Shown here piece after piece: positions 1-8,884 of a stretch of DNA of 64,000 nt. The notes beneath the pieces are model-generated. The model was not told the origin of the DNA, did no database searches, and saw nothing but the letters and a program-made list of their open reading frames with translations. The stretch is from contig JBQKKG010000011.1 in NCBI GenBank assembly GCA_052116865.1, positions 60,111-124,110 of the forward strand. Direction: 5' to 3'. The first letter of the stretch is position 1. Each line of letters opens with the position of its first letter. The translations under genes and the position numbers were made by a program. The DNA comes from CAUPWF01 sp963515125 (GTDB lineage: Bacteria > Bacillota > Clostridia > Lachnospirales > Lachnospiraceae).

Positions 1-125
1 GCTATATACAAAAATACAAGACCAAGCAAGGGATTAATAATGCATTAGTAAAAGAGTACAAAAGTAAAAAAGGTGGCGAACTATATCAGGCAATTAAATC
101 ATTAATCGGTGATAAAAAAGGATAA
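1..125 (+). CDS. C-terminal end of an unidentified protein
   Basis: An open frame enters from the window edge (first full codon at 3) and stops at TAA 123-125, giving about 40 residues that end in ELYQAIKSLIGDKKG. The stretch is lysine-rich and looks like a folded C-terminus, but it is too short for me to assign a family. It lies just upstream of a small membrane protein and pyruvate kinase on the same strand. Confidence 0.6.
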   Translation, partial: YIQKYKTKQGINNALVKEYKSKKGGELYQAIKSLIGDKKG

Positions 126-165
126 GAAAATTAGAGATAATTTTTTCGGGAGGAGGGACTTTGAA

Positions 166-516
166 ATGGAGAGAAAATGGGTAAAAGCGCTAGCAATTAT
201 CCTTGGTGTGTTACTACTACTAGCATATACCAATGAATGGAGAAATTTGAATTACAATCATTCTTTCACTTCAGTAGAATCAAACATTTACGCGCAGCAA
301 GAAGAAGTTCTTCCAACAACAAATAGATTGCAAATACCAAAGTTAATTATTGTTTGTATTGTTTCATTATGTTTTATATTATTACAAGGAACTGCTCAAG
401 AGGCTTATACTAGGATGAGACTACTTTGCATGCAAATTGTGGATGACTTTTTATATCTAATGCAGATTCTTCATCATCAAGATGGAAAAAGACGTATGTG
501 GCATATCGATAAATGA
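166..516 (+). CDS. Small membrane protein, unknown function
   Basis: This is a 116-residue protein. ATG 166 is preferred because GGGAGGAGG lies just upstream; a longer frame from 109 overlaps the preceding gene. Residues 5-20 (VKALAIILGVLLLLAY) and about 58-75 (PKLIIVCIVSLCFILL) are hydrophobic and probably span the membrane, with a polar loop between them and a basic C-terminal tail. I recognise no family. It sits 35 nt upstream of pyk and may be co-transcribed with it. Confidence 0.6.
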   Translation: MERKWVKALAIILGVLLLLAYTNEWRNLNYNHSFTSVESNIYAQQEEVLPTTNRLQIPKLIIVCIVSLCFILLQGTAQEAYTRMRLLCMQIVDDFLYLMQILHHQDGKRRMWHIDK

Positions 517-551
517 TACTGTAAGGGTAATGAAGAATAGAAAGCGTAGGT

Positions 552-1982
552 ATGAGTATGAGAAAGACGAAAATTATATGTACATTAGGTCCTTCTACGG
601 ATCAAGAGGGAGTATTAGAAACATTAATAGATGAAGGGATGGATGTAGCTAGATTTAATTTTTCCCATGGGACGCATGAGGAACAAAAGAAACGGTTAGA
701 CCTCTTAAAGGAGTTAAGGGAAAGGAAGGATCAACCAATTGCAGCATTGTTAGACACCAAAGGACCTGAAATAAGAATTGGATGCTTTCAAGAAGGTGCG
801 GTTACCGTAGAGACAGAACAAAGTTTCACGCTATATGCTGATTCTCATAAGGGAGATATAGACGGCGTCAGCATTTCTTATCAAGATCTTTATAGAGATG
901 TTGCAGTTGGTAGTGAGATTTTAATTGATGATGGTTTAATTGAACTAGAAGTAGTAGAAATTAAGGGAAAAAATATTCATTGCCAAGTAAAAAATGGAGG
1001 AACAATATCGAATCGAAAGGGTATTAATGTTCCAGGAGCAAATTTACAGATGCCTTTCATTAGTGAAAAAGATTATGAGGATATTCTTTTTGGTATCGAA
1101 GAAGAATTTGATTTTATTGCCTGTTCTTTTACAAGGACGGCAGAGGATATTATGGCTATTCGAAAAATATTCTATGATCAAGGCTGTGATCGCATTAATA
1201 TCATTGCAAAGATTGAGAATCAACAGGGAGTCGATCATATTGATGAGATTATCGAAGTTGCAGATGGTATTATGGTGGCCAGAGGAGATATGGGGGTAGA
1301 AATACCGTTAGAAGATGTTCCGGTTATTCAAAAAATGATTATTCAAAAGGTGTATAATGCAGGAAAACAAGTAATTACAGCCACACAGATGCTAGATTCT
1401 ATGATGAAAAATCCAAGACCAACCAGAGCAGAAACAACGGATGTGGCGCATGCTATTTACCATGGAACAAGTGCGCTTATGCTATCAGGAGAAACAGCAG
1501 CAGGAAAGTATCCAGTAGAGTCCCTTCGTACCATGGTAAAGATAGCAAGCCGTATTGAAGAAGATATCGATTACAATTATATTTTTAGTCGAAGAGAACG
1601 AGAAGAAAATCCGGATATGACGGCAGCTATATCACACGCAACCTGCACTACGGCAATGGATTTAAAGGCTGCTGCTATTATTACTGTAACAAAAACAGGC
1701 ACCACGGCTAGGATGATTTCAAAATTTAGACCAGGCTGCCATATTATTGGATGTGCAACTTATCCACATGTATGTCGACAAATGAATTTGTCTTGGGGGA
1801 TTTCTCCGATACTAATTCGAGAAGAATACAGCATGGAAGTTCTCTTTTTGCACGCTGTAGAAGCGGCTCAGAAAAAGAAGTATATAAAAGAAGGCAATGT
1901 AGTGGTACTTACTGCTGGTATTCCACTTGGAAATCCAGGGAAAACAAATTTAATTAAGGCTACAATTGTAGGGGAATATTAA
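552..1982 (+). CDS. pyk: Pyruvate kinase
   Basis: This enzyme makes pyruvate and ATP from phosphoenolpyruvate and ADP, the last step of glycolysis in the cytoplasm. The N-terminus MRKTKIICTLGPST is diagnostic, with substrate-site residues in ARFNFSHG, the B domain around DTKGPEIR, and the active-site block ITATQMLDSM then RPTRAETTDVA and LSGETAAGKYP. At 476 residues it is the short form, without the extra C-terminal PEP-utilising domain found in Bacillus enzymes. The start could be ATG 552 or ATG 558; neither has a strong ribosome site. Confidence 0.97.
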   Translation: MSMRKTKIICTLGPSTDQEGVLETLIDEGMDVARFNFSHGTHEEQKKRLDLLKELRERKDQPIAALLDTKGPEIRIGCFQEGAVTVETEQSFTLYADSHKGDIDGVSISYQDLYRDVAVGSEILIDDGLIELEVVEIKGKNIHCQVKNGGTISNRKGINVPGANLQMPFISEKDYEDILFGIEEEFDFIACSFTRTAEDIMAIRKIFYDQGCDRINIIAKIENQQGVDHIDEIIEVADGIMVARGDMGVEIPLEDVPVIQKMIIQKVYNAGKQVITATQMLDSMMKNPRPTRAETTDVAHAIYHGTSALMLSGETAAGKYPVESLRTMVKIASRIEEDIDYNYIFSRREREENPDMTAAISHATCTTAMDLKAAAIITVTKTGTTARMISKFRPGCHIIGCATYPHVCRQMNLSWGISPILIREEYSMEVLFLHAVEAAQKKKYIKEGNVVVLTAGIPLGNPGKTNLIKATIVGEY

Positions 1983-2080
1983 GTGGATGGCTACTGTACA
2001 TGGAACTATGAATATACGTTATTAGGTAAAAAATATATTGATAAAATTCCAGAAATTTTTTGTGGAAAGTATAACAAAGG

Positions 2081-2109
2081 TTGACAAATGTGTAATTATT
2101 TCATACACT
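2081..2109 (+). promoter_or_regulatory. Promoter of the cysE operon
   Basis: TTGACA at 2081-2086 and TACACT at 2104-2109 are separated by 17 nt, a good sigma-A arrangement. It lies directly upstream of the T-box leader. Confidence 0.65.
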
Positions 2110-2111
2110 AT

Positions 2112-2366
2112 ATACCATATATAGAAGTTGAAAAGCCTTGATCGAAAAGAGTAGTATGTATGAAACTGTCAGAGAGAAACTGCCACCGGCTGAAAGCAGT
2201 TTTGAGGGAAATATATATGAAGTGCATTCGGGAGCTGATTTGGTGAAATTTCAGTAGCCAAATACGAATCACATACGTTACATGTGTTGAGTGGAGGGTT
2301 TATCCCTTTATGAGAGTGGAACCGCGGGTGTAATCTCGTCTCTTTAGGAGACGAATTACACCCTTT
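2112..2366 (+). promoter_or_regulatory. T-box leader, probably cysteine-specific
   Basis: T-box RNAs sense uncharged tRNA and permit readthrough into amino-acid genes. The conserved GTGGAACCGCGGG T-box sequence is at 2315-2328. It is followed by a terminator with arms GGGTGTAAT / ATTACACCC (about 2326-2363) and a T run. The stem I 3' side holds GAAGTGCATTC near 2219-2229, where TGC (Cys) followed by a purine fits a specifier codon. The genes behind it, cysE and cysS, agree with cysteine. The specifier is inferred from context, not from a fold. Confidence 0.9.
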
Positions 2367-2388
2367 TATATTGAGAGGAGGTAGTTTT

Positions 2389-3105
2389 ATGGGGGTTTAT
2401 TCTTATATTAAAGAGGAATTAAATGTTATCCGAGAACGCGACCCTGCGATTAAATCTAGCTTAGAAGTGTTATTATATCCTAGTTTTAAGGCGATACTAA
2501 AATACAGAGTTGCCCATAGATTATATCTATCAAACCATTACTTTTTGGCACGTTGGATTTCTCAACGGGCAACTAGAAAGACTGGAATAGAGATTCATCC
2601 GGGGGCAACCATTGGAAAAGGACTATTTATTGACCATGGTAGTGGTGTAATTATTGGGGAAACGACAATCATTGGGGATAATGTGACATTATATCAAGGG
2701 GTGACACTTGGAGGTACGGGAAAGGAAAAGGGGAAAAGGCATCCAACATTAAAGGATAATGTTATGGTCAGTGCAGGAGCGAAAGTAATCGGTTCTTTTA
2801 CCGTTGGGGAAAATGCTAAGATTGGGGCAGGATCCGTAGTATTAGAAGAGGTGCCGCCAAACTGTACAGTGGTAGGTGTACCAGGGCGTGTTGTGCGAAT
2901 GGGAAATCAAAAAGTGCCGAGAACAGATATGGACCAAGTGCATTTGCCAGATCCAGTGCTAAATGATTTGAGGGAGCTGCATAATGAAAATAAGCGGCTC
3001 AAACGGCAATTAGAGAAGTTAGAAAGTAAGATGAAATGTTTACAGCAACAAGATTTGGAAGAATTAAAAGAGAAAGCAGAGGAGTCGAAATATGAAATTA
3101 TATAA
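2389..3105 (+). CDS. cysE: Serine O-acetyltransferase
   Basis: This enzyme transfers acetyl from acetyl-CoA to serine, the first step of cysteine synthesis. ATG 2389 is chosen because GAGAGGAGG sits 7-8 nt upstream; the reading frame also has TTG 2371. Residues about 65-170 form a left-handed beta-helix of hexapeptide repeats (GIEIHPGATIGKGLFIDHG, then VIIGETTIIGDNVTLYQG), and H-rich active-site loops such as FIDHGSG are present. The C-terminal 60 residues are a charged coiled coil beyond the catalytic domain. It overlaps cysS by 14 nt and is controlled by the upstream T-box. Confidence 0.95.
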   Translation: MGVYSYIKEELNVIRERDPAIKSSLEVLLYPSFKAILKYRVAHRLYLSNHYFLARWISQRATRKTGIEIHPGATIGKGLFIDHGSGVIIGETTIIGDNVTLYQGVTLGGTGKEKGKRHPTLKDNVMVSAGAKVIGSFTVGENAKIGAGSVVLEEVPPNCTVVGVPGRVVRMGNQKVPRTDMDQVHLPDPVLNDLRELHNENKRLKRQLEKLESKMKCLQQQDLEELKEKAEESKYEII

Positions 3106-4498
3106 TACACTTTCAAAAGGTAAAGAAGAATTCATTCCGTTAGAGGAAGGAAAAGTTAAAATGTATGTCTGTGGACCAACCGTGTATAACTTTATCCATA
3201 TTGGGAATGCAAGACCGATGATTGTATTTGATACAGTGAGACGGTATTTTGAGTATAAAGGATATGAAGTTAATTTTGTATCTAATTTTACAGATGTGGA
3301 TGACAAGATTATTAAAAAGGCCATTGAAGAAGGGGTATCAGCAGATGAAATCTCTAAAAGGTATATCGAAGAATGCAAGAAAGATATGGCAGGAATGAAT
3401 GTGAAACCGGCAACAAAGCATCCACTTGCGACAGAGGAAATCTGTGGTATGCTAGAGATGATAGGAGACTTAATCGCTAAGGGATATGCATATGAGAAAA
3501 ATGGAACGGTATACTTCCGAACTAGAAAATTTGAAGAATATGGAAAGTTATCTCATAAGAATCTAGATGATTTACAATCTGGTGGACGTTCGCTATTAGT
3601 GACTGGAGAATCAGAGAAGGAAGATTCGTTAGATTTTGTGCTCTGGAAACCAAAGAAAGAAGGAGAACCAGCATGGGATTCTGCTTGGAGCCAAGGTCGT
3701 CCAGGGTGGCATATTGAGTGTTCAGTTATGTCAAAGAAATACTTAGGAGAACAAATTGACATCCATGCTGGAGGAGAAGATTTGGTTTTTCCTCATCATG
3801 AAAATGAAATTGCGCAAAGTGAGGCTGCCAATGGGAAAGAATTTGCGAAATACTGGATGCATAATGCATTTTTAAATATTGAGAATAGAAAAATGTCAAA
3901 ATCACTTGGAAATTTCCGTACTGTTCGTGAAATCAGTGAACAATACGACCTTCAAGTACTTCGTTTCTTTATGTTAAGTGCACATTATAGAAGTCCATTG
4001 AACTTCAGTGCTGATCTTATGGAAGCTTCCAAAAATGGTTTGGATCGTATCATCAATGCAGTTGATAATCTAAAGCATTTATTGGGTGCTACTGAATTAG
4101 AAATGATGGGGAAAGAAGAACAGGAACATTGGAAGAAAGCAAATGAATTTGTAACTGGCTTTGAAGCAGCAATGGATGATGATTTTAATACAGCTGATGC
4201 AATAGCTTCCATCTTTGAACTTGTAAAATTTGCGAATACAACAACTAGTGGTGAAAGTTCTAAAGAATATTTACAAAAATTAATAGATTTAGTAGTGAAA
4301 TTAGCGGACGTTCTTGGTATTATAGTAGATAAGAAAGAAGAATTGCTTGCAGAAAATATTGAAGCATTGATTGAAGAACGTCAAGCGGCTAGAAAAGACA
4401 AGAATTTTAAAAGGGCGGATGAAATCCGTGATGAATTATTAGCAAAAGGTATTCTGTTGGAGGATACACGTGAAGGAGTAAAATGGAAGAAAGCATAG
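3092..4498 (+). CDS. cysS: Cysteinyl-tRNA synthetase
   Basis: This class I enzyme charges tRNA-Cys. Visible motifs are the CGPTVYN zinc/active-site start, the HIGN signature in FIHIGNARP, the zinc-site GWHIECSVMS and HAGGEDLVFPHHENE segments, and KMSKSLGNF. The C-terminal helical tRNA-binding part ends in the usual RADEIRDELLAKGI. Length is 468 residues, normal for the family. It overlaps cysE upstream and mrnC downstream, indicating translational coupling within one T-box-controlled operon. Confidence 0.98.
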   Translation: MKLYNTLSKGKEEFIPLEEGKVKMYVCGPTVYNFIHIGNARPMIVFDTVRRYFEYKGYEVNFVSNFTDVDDKIIKKAIEEGVSADEISKRYIEECKKDMAGMNVKPATKHPLATEEICGMLEMIGDLIAKGYAYEKNGTVYFRTRKFEEYGKLSHKNLDDLQSGGRSLLVTGESEKEDSLDFVLWKPKKEGEPAWDSAWSQGRPGWHIECSVMSKKYLGEQIDIHAGGEDLVFPHHENEIAQSEAANGKEFAKYWMHNAFLNIENRKMSKSLGNFRTVREISEQYDLQVLRFFMLSAHYRSPLNFSADLMEASKNGLDRIINAVDNLKHLLGATELEMMGKEEQEHWKKANEFVTGFEAAMDDDFNTADAIASIFELVKFANTTTSGESSKEYLQKLIDLVVKLADVLGIIVDKKEELLAENIEALIEERQAARKDKNFKRADEIRDELLAKGILLEDTREGVKWKKA

Positions 4499-4935
4499 CA
4501 TTTGATTTGGAACCTTATATGAGAGATGTATTCAAGATGCAAGAGGTGGATATTAAAAGTTATTCACCTCTTACCTTGGCATATATAGGGGATAGTATTT
4601 ATGACTTAATTATCAAAAGTCTTGTGATTAACAAGGGAAATAAGCAAGTACAAAAACTACATAAAGAGACTAGTAGTCTAGTACAAGCGTCTGCCCAATC
4701 ACTGATGATGAGAACGCTTCAGGGGATACTAACGGAAGAGGAGCTGGCAGTTTATAAGAGGGGAAGGAATGCCAAGTCAGTTTCGCCAGCAAAGAATCAG
4801 TCTGTGACGGATTATCGAAGGGCAACAGGGTTTGAAGCACTCATGGGTTATCTTTATTTACAAAAAGAGTGGAAAAGAATGATAGATTTGGTTAAACTAG
4901 GATTAGATAGTTTGACATTACAAGAAAAGAAATAG
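4483..4935 (+). CDS. mrnC: Mini-ribonuclease 3
   Basis: Mini-RNase III trims 23S rRNA precursor ends in Firmicutes. The 150-residue protein has the RNase III core only, with no dsRNA-binding domain: the acidic YIGDSIYDL motif near residue 32 and the second acidic motif FEALMGYLYL near the C-terminus. It overlaps the cysS end by 16 nt, the usual neighbour arrangement (cysS-mrnC-rlmB). Confidence 0.93.
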   Translation: MEESIAFDLEPYMRDVFKMQEVDIKSYSPLTLAYIGDSIYDLIIKSLVINKGNKQVQKLHKETSSLVQASAQSLMMRTLQGILTEEELAVYKRGRNAKSVSPAKNQSVTDYRRATGFEALMGYLYLQKEWKRMIDLVKLGLDSLTLQEKK

Positions 4936-4945
4936 GAGAATAATC

Positions 4946-5728
4946 ATGAGTAAAGAACAGAAAAATGAATTTAGTGAGCAAATGGGAGAGAAAGTACTCT
5001 CCTTGACGATAGAAGGTCGAAATTCAGTATTGGAGGCATTTCGTGCAGGGAAGCCGATTGATAAGGTCTATATTTTAGATGGTTGTCAGGATGGGCCTGT
5101 TAGAACCATTGTAAGAGAGGCAAGAAAGCATGATACCATTTTGAATTTTGTTACGAAAGAACGATTGGATCAACTTTCTGATACAGGAAAGCACCAAGGT
5201 GTAATTGCTCATGCAGCAGCGTATGAATATGCTGAAATCGAAGACATACTAAAGTTAGCAGCTGATAGAGGGGAGGATCCATTTTTGATTTTACTGGATA
5301 ATATAGAAGATCCACATAATTTAGGAGCTATTATTCGTACTGCGAATCTAGCAGGTGCACATGGGGTAATTATACCAAAAAGAAGAGCTGTAGGTCTGAC
5401 AGCAACTGTTGCGAAAACTTCGGCTGGAGCACTAAACTATACACCAGTAGCAAAAGTAACCAATCTTGTGAAAACAATGGAAGAATTAAAGGAGAAAGGT
5501 CTTTGGTTTGTGTGTGCAGATATGGGTGGAGAGTCCATGTATCGTCTGAATTTAAAGGGACCAATTGGAATGGTCATAGGCAATGAAGGAGAGGGCGTTG
5601 GACGTCTCGTGAAGGAAAACTGTGATTATGTTGCAGCAATTCCAATGAAAGGTGATATTGATTCTTTAAATGCTTCTGTAGCAGCAGGAGTATTAGCATA
5701 TGAGATTGTGCGACAACGATTAAACTAA
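4946..5728 (+). CDS. rlmB: 23S rRNA 2'-O-methyltransferase (RlmB/TrmH family)
   Basis: This is a SpoU-family knotted methyltransferase, probably acting on 23S rRNA G2251. The N-terminal substrate-binding domain (GRNSVLEAFRAGKPIDKVYI) is followed by the SPOUT motifs DNIEDPHNLGAIIRTA, IGNEGEGVGR and SLNASVAAGVLAYE, which bind S-adenosylmethionine. Length is 260 residues. It begins 10 nt after mrnC with AGGAGAA as ribosome site. Confidence 0.93.
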   Translation: MSKEQKNEFSEQMGEKVLSLTIEGRNSVLEAFRAGKPIDKVYILDGCQDGPVRTIVREARKHDTILNFVTKERLDQLSDTGKHQGVIAHAAAYEYAEIEDILKLAADRGEDPFLILLDNIEDPHNLGAIIRTANLAGAHGVIIPKRRAVGLTATVAKTSAGALNYTPVAKVTNLVKTMEELKEKGLWFVCADMGGESMYRLNLKGPIGMVIGNEGEGVGRLVKENCDYVAAIPMKGDIDSLNASVAAGVLAYEIVRQRLN

Positions 5729-5789
5729 AGGGTAATGGGTGATCAATGACCGATGTTAGTGGAAGTCAATAAGGAGTTTGGTGGAATCT

Positions 5790-6401
5790 ATGAATAATTA
5801 TAAGACTTTGGCAGATGAAGAATTGATTAAAAATCTTCGTGAAGGAGATGCTAGTATAACGGATTATATTATGGATAAATATAAATATTTAGTGCGTAAA
5901 AAAGCGAAAGCAATGTATCTACTTGGGGGAGATAATGATGATCTCATTCAAGAAGGCATGATCGGTCTGTTCAAAGCAGTAAGGGATTATGATATTAGTC
6001 AAGATTCAACGTTCTATAGTTTTGCAGAATTATGTATCTCTAGGCAGATGTATTCGGCTATTGAGGCATCTAAACGAAAAAAGCATCTTCCATTAAATTC
6101 CTATGTGTCAATCTATGATGAGGGGGACGAAGACTCTGCAGAAGGGAAACCGCCACTTATTGATACGATTCAGTCAGAAAAGTTAAATAACCCAGAGGAA
6201 TTATTTTTGAATAAAGAATATCTAGAGATTATTGAAACTAAATTAAAAGAAGGATTAAGTGATCTTGAAAATCGAGTACTCTATTTACATTTACTAGGTA
6301 CAGACTATCAAACCATTGCTAGATTACTGGACAAGAGTCCAAAGGCAATTGATAATGCGTTACAGAGAATTAAGGGAAAAGCAGCTAAAATCATTATTTA
6401 G
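5790..6401 (+). CDS. sigH: RNA polymerase sigma-H factor
   Basis: This alternative sigma factor drives early sporulation and transition-state genes. Region 2 shows DDLIQEGMIGLFKAVRDYD; region 4 shows LLGTDYQTIARLLDKSPKA followed by a helix that binds the -35 element. Length is about 203 residues, standard for SigH. The start is uncertain: AAGGAG at 5771-5776 is 4 nt from GTG 5781 and 13 nt from ATG 5790. ATG 5790 (MNNYKTLADEEL) best matches the usual N-terminus. Confidence 0.92.
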   Translation: MNNYKTLADEELIKNLREGDASITDYIMDKYKYLVRKKAKAMYLLGGDNDDLIQEGMIGLFKAVRDYDISQDSTFYSFAELCISRQMYSAIEASKRKKHLPLNSYVSIYDEGDEDSAEGKPPLIDTIQSEKLNNPEELFLNKEYLEIIETKLKEGLSDLENRVLYLHLLGTDYQTIARLLDKSPKAIDNALQRIKGKAAKIII

Positions 6402-6420
6402 AATTTATCTGAATAAAATA

Positions 6421-6450
6421 TTGACAAACCTAGTTTGTTTATTGTATATT
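6421..6450 (+). promoter_or_regulatory. Promoter of tRNA-Thr
   Basis: TTGACA 6421-6426 and TATATT 6445-6450 are separated by 18 nt. The first tRNA base lies at 6500, about 45 nt past the predicted start point. Confidence 0.6.
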
Positions 6451-6499
6451 ATAAACGTTGCATCACATGGGTGCTTTTCAGAAGCGAATATGGATGTAG

Positions 6500-6572
6500 G
6501 CTGCCGTGGCACAGATGGTAGCGCGCAACATTGGTAGTGTTGAGGTCACGGGTTCGATTCCCGTCGGTAGCT
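6500..6572 (+). tRNA. tRNA-Thr (anticodon GGT)
   Basis: A full cloverleaf can be drawn by hand. The acceptor stem is GCTGCCG with CGGTAGC (one G-U pair), the D arm is GCAC/GCGC with one mismatch, the anticodon stem is CAACA/TGTTG, and the loop TTGGTAG gives anticodon GGT (reads ACC). The T arm is ACGGG/CCCGT with loop TTCGATT, and the discriminator is T. No CCA is encoded. Its 3' half is the prophage attachment site, but the gene is kept intact on this side. Confidence 0.93.
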
Positions 6573-6575
6573 TAA
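6528..6575 (+). repeat. attL core (48-bp direct repeat, copy 1)
   Basis: The sequence from the anticodon stem of tRNA-Thr to two bases past its 3' end is repeated exactly at 38402-38449. The flanking bases differ on both sides (a/c before, t/a after), which sets the repeat at 48 bp. Confidence 0.95.
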
Positions 6576-6585
6576 TGAAAAATGG

Positions 6586-6625
6586 CTGTAAGCCCTTATA
6601 TTTAAAGGGTTTGCGGCTGTTTTTA
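6586..6625 (+). terminator. Phage-supplied terminator for tRNA-Thr
   Basis: CTGTAAGCCCTT (6586-6597) pairs with AAGGGTTTGCGG (6605-6616) through 12 pairs including G-U wobbles, followed by a T run at 6620-6624. It lies just inside the prophage, 11 nt past attL, and replaces the host terminator that now sits beyond attR at 38450. Confidence 0.6.
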
Positions 6626-6659
6626 AATTGTCCGATATAATACGTAGTTTTCTAAAATT

Positions 6660-6742
6660 AAGTTAGTCAAAAGTTAGTCAGTGCCAAATTGTCAGACAAT
6701 AGTAGGGCAAAAAACAGGTCAAGTTAGTCAAAAAGTTAGTCA
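6660..6742. repeat. Left arm-type integrase sites (4 x AAGTTAGTCA)
   Basis: Exact AAGTTAGTCA copies lie at 6660, 6671, 6721 and 6733, spaced 11 or 12 bp within pairs. Two more lie at 38343 and 38354 near attR. Paired short repeats near both ends, next to the integrase gene, fit arm-type binding sites of a tyrosine recombinase. A 13-bp palindrome ATTGTCAGACAAT sits between the two left pairs (6688-6700). Confidence 0.7.
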
Positions 6743-6747
6743 AAAAA

Positions 6748-7875
6748 CTAAAATGAAATAGCATTATTCAGCTTATCATTCAAATCATCGTTATCCTCAA
6801 TTAAATGCGTGTAAATTTCAAGTGTTACTTTTATAGAAGAGTGTCCTAATAACCTTTGCGCTTCTTTTACGTCTATTCCACCATAATATAACATCGTTGC
6901 ATAGTTGTGACGGAAAGTATGAGGTGTAATATCGGTTGCCTTGATTCCTTGCTTCACAACCTTATTTCCTTTCATTTCTTTTTTAGTTCCTCCAAGTTCA
7001 CAATTAACCTTGTTATATATTTCATTCCAAAATCTTTTATATGTGCTTTGGCTTATAAGTTGTCCGCTTGATGAATGGAATAAATATATGCTCTGCAATC
7101 CATTTAAATAAGATTTCAGACAGTTTTTTAGGTCTGTTGGCATATTTACACACCGATTCGACTTAACGCTCTTAGGAGCCTTTAAATGCGTTCCGTTAGA
7201 CCATGTCAAAGACTTATTCACGTTAATTACATTACGGTTAAAGTCTATGTCTGATTTAGTTAACGCGAGTGCCTCGGAACGTCTTAAACCACTAAATAAT
7301 AAGATATAAACAAATGCCTTTTCCATATCTGTGAAATCACAATTTTTAATTGCTTTCTTTTCTGAATCTGTCAGTGCTCTTTTTGATTGATTCTGTAAAG
7401 TGGTTGTTTTTATTCCACGACAAACATTTTTATAAATTAATCCATCATCAATAGCATCTTCTAGCATTTGATTGATTGTGATTTTTAACATTCTTTGTAT
7501 TTCTGGCATAGATGATTTTCTGTTTATTTGAAGCTGCACATCACTTTTCTTTAAATCCTTAAGACGTATATCTTTAAGTTCTTCTATATGGTTTTTAATG
7601 ATGTTCTTATAATTTCCGAGTGTAGAACTAGCAACAACACCTTCTTTAAATGTTGTCACCCATTTATCCGCCCATATTCCAACGGTCAATCCTTTATCGT
7701 TTGCATATGTTCCACGATCTAAATCTGCTTTTATCAATGCTTTTTTTCTGTCTAATTCATCAATAGATGAAGCATATATTGTTGGTGCATAAATTCTTTT
7801 CCCTGTTTCTTCATCTGTTCCAATAATTATATTTGAAGCATATCGTCCGTCTGATCTCTTTTTATATTTCCCCAT
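6748..7875 (-). CDS. int: Phage integrase, tyrosine recombinase
   Basis: This 375-residue enzyme recombines attP with attB in tRNA-Thr. ATG at 7875 is chosen because AAAGGAGGTG precedes it; the frame runs 14 codons further upstream. An N-terminal arm-binding domain (residues about 1-60) and a SAM-like core-binding domain (about 62-160) precede the catalytic domain, where Arg198 (SGLRRSE), His319-x-x-Arg322 (HTFRH), His345 (LLGHSS) and Tyr355 (EIYTHL) are all present. It reads toward attL and stops beside the arm-type repeats, the common arrangement in Gram-positive prophages. Confidence 0.96.
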   Translation of the reverse strand: MGKYKKRSDGRYASNIIIGTDEETGKRIYAPTIYASSIDELDRKKALIKADLDRGTYANDKGLTVGIWADKWVTTFKEGVVASSTLGNYKNIIKNHIEELKDIRLKDLKKSDVQLQINRKSSMPEIQRMLKITINQMLEDAIDDGLIYKNVCRGIKTTTLQNQSKRALTDSEKKAIKNCDFTDMEKAFVYILLFSGLRRSEALALTKSDIDFNRNVINVNKSLTWSNGTHLKAPKSVKSNRCVNMPTDLKNCLKSYLNGLQSIYLFHSSSGQLISQSTYKRFWNEIYNKVNCELGGTKKEMKGNKVVKQGIKATDITPHTFRHNYATMLYYGGIDVKEAQRLLGHSSIKVTLEIYTHLIEDNDDLNDKLNNAISF

Positions 7876-8002
7876 TAAATCACCTCCTTTTTTTAAAGTT
7901 ACGTACAAAAAATACACCTATTGCTAGATGTACACGTAATATGATATAATATGAGTGCAAAGTCGTTATTATATCTAGTGTATCTAGAATAGTATCTTCT
8001 AA

Positions 8003-8029
8003 AACAGTCTCAGAAATGCGGCTGTTTTT
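8003..8029. terminator. Hairpin after the PH-domain gene
   Basis: AAAACAG and CTGTTTT arms flank a 13-nt loop, with T runs readable in both directions. It lies just past the stop of the minus-strand gene at 8033. Confidence 0.5.
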
Positions 8030-8032
8030 TGT

Positions 8033-8512
8033 TTATAAATTATTAATTCTTACACAATTACTGTATGCCAATTCTTGAAGCAATTTGTATAATGGTTGAA
8101 CATTATATTTTTTAGGAAACTCCAATTTATGTGAAACATACTCAACAGAATGTGCTTTTAAATCAGCAGTTTTAATGTAGGTAAAACTTAACTCACTATC
8201 ATCAAAACCGAAACCAGCTGTCTCCATTGTCACGTCAACAATAGAATATAAGTTAATAGATTCTATACGTACTTTTGATCCTGTTGCACCTTGCTTGTCT
8301 GAAAAAATAATTCTTCTGTCAGTAAAAATTAAAGCGTCACGTACTAACTTAAACCCAACAGTTATTGTTTCGTCATCCATTAGATACATTCCGTATTCAG
8401 CTTGCATATTTTCAACTGACATTTCACTGTAATTTCCTAATCCACCCTGCAGTATTGCACTTCCACTTAAATTTTTTGCTCCTTGCAAAACATCTTTCAT
8501 TCCAAAAGCCAT
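8033..8512 (-). CDS. PH-domain protein (bacterial PH, bPH_1-like)
   Basis: This is a 159-residue soluble protein. The middle, from about residue 45, reads as a bacterial pleckstrin-homology fold: VGFKLVRDALIFTDRRIIF, then a KVRIESINLYSIVDV strand pair and a C-terminal helix. AAGGAGG precedes the ATG. It lies between integrase and the XRE regulator on the minus strand, so it is probably expressed in the lysogen. Similar PH proteins are widespread in Clostridia and their role is unknown. The assignment rests on sequence pattern only. Confidence 0.7.
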   Translation of the reverse strand: MAFGMKDVLQGAKNLSGSAILQGGLGNYSEMSVENMQAEYGMYLMDDETITVGFKLVRDALIFTDRRIIFSDKQGATGSKVRIESINLYSIVDVTMETAGFGFDDSELSFTYIKTADLKAHSVEYVSHKLEFPKKYNVQPLYKLLQELAYSNCVRINNL

Positions 8513-8656
8513 AATGTCCTCCTTAGTTTAATCAACTTTCCTAATTTGCGCCACATCTATATTAATACAACAGTATTAATAACAGTTTAGAATAACCAAA
8601 TTTTTCCTATTAACCAAATTACATATATACGCTACACTATATTCGAGGTGAAATGT

Positions 8657-8866
8657 GTGGCGCATTTAAAAATTAAATACAATGTCTATAGTATACGTAG
8701 TGAACAAAAAATGTCTATACGTAGGCTGGCAATTTTATCCGGCATAAGCAAGACAACAATCAATGATATTGAAAATGGTAAACATATACCAACTATCGAG
8801 ACTATGTGTTACTTGTGTTATGCGCTTGACGTAACGTTAAATGACATTGTATCGTTCAGTGAATAA
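8657..8866 (+). CDS. Small XRE-family helix-turn-helix regulator
   Basis: About 69 residues starting at GTG 8657, with GAGGTG 6 nt upstream; a GTG at 8648 is also in frame. The HTH reads SIRRLAILSGISKTTINDIENG, a Cro/CI-type motif, and almost nothing else is present. It lies in the lysogeny region opposite the PH-domain gene and just before a perfect 18-bp palindrome, which may be its operator. Confidence 0.8.
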   Translation: MAHLKIKYNVYSIRSEQKMSIRRLAILSGISKTTINDIENGKHIPTIETMCYLCYALDVTLNDIVSFSE

Positions 8867-8884
8867 TCGAATTTATTGTAAAAG

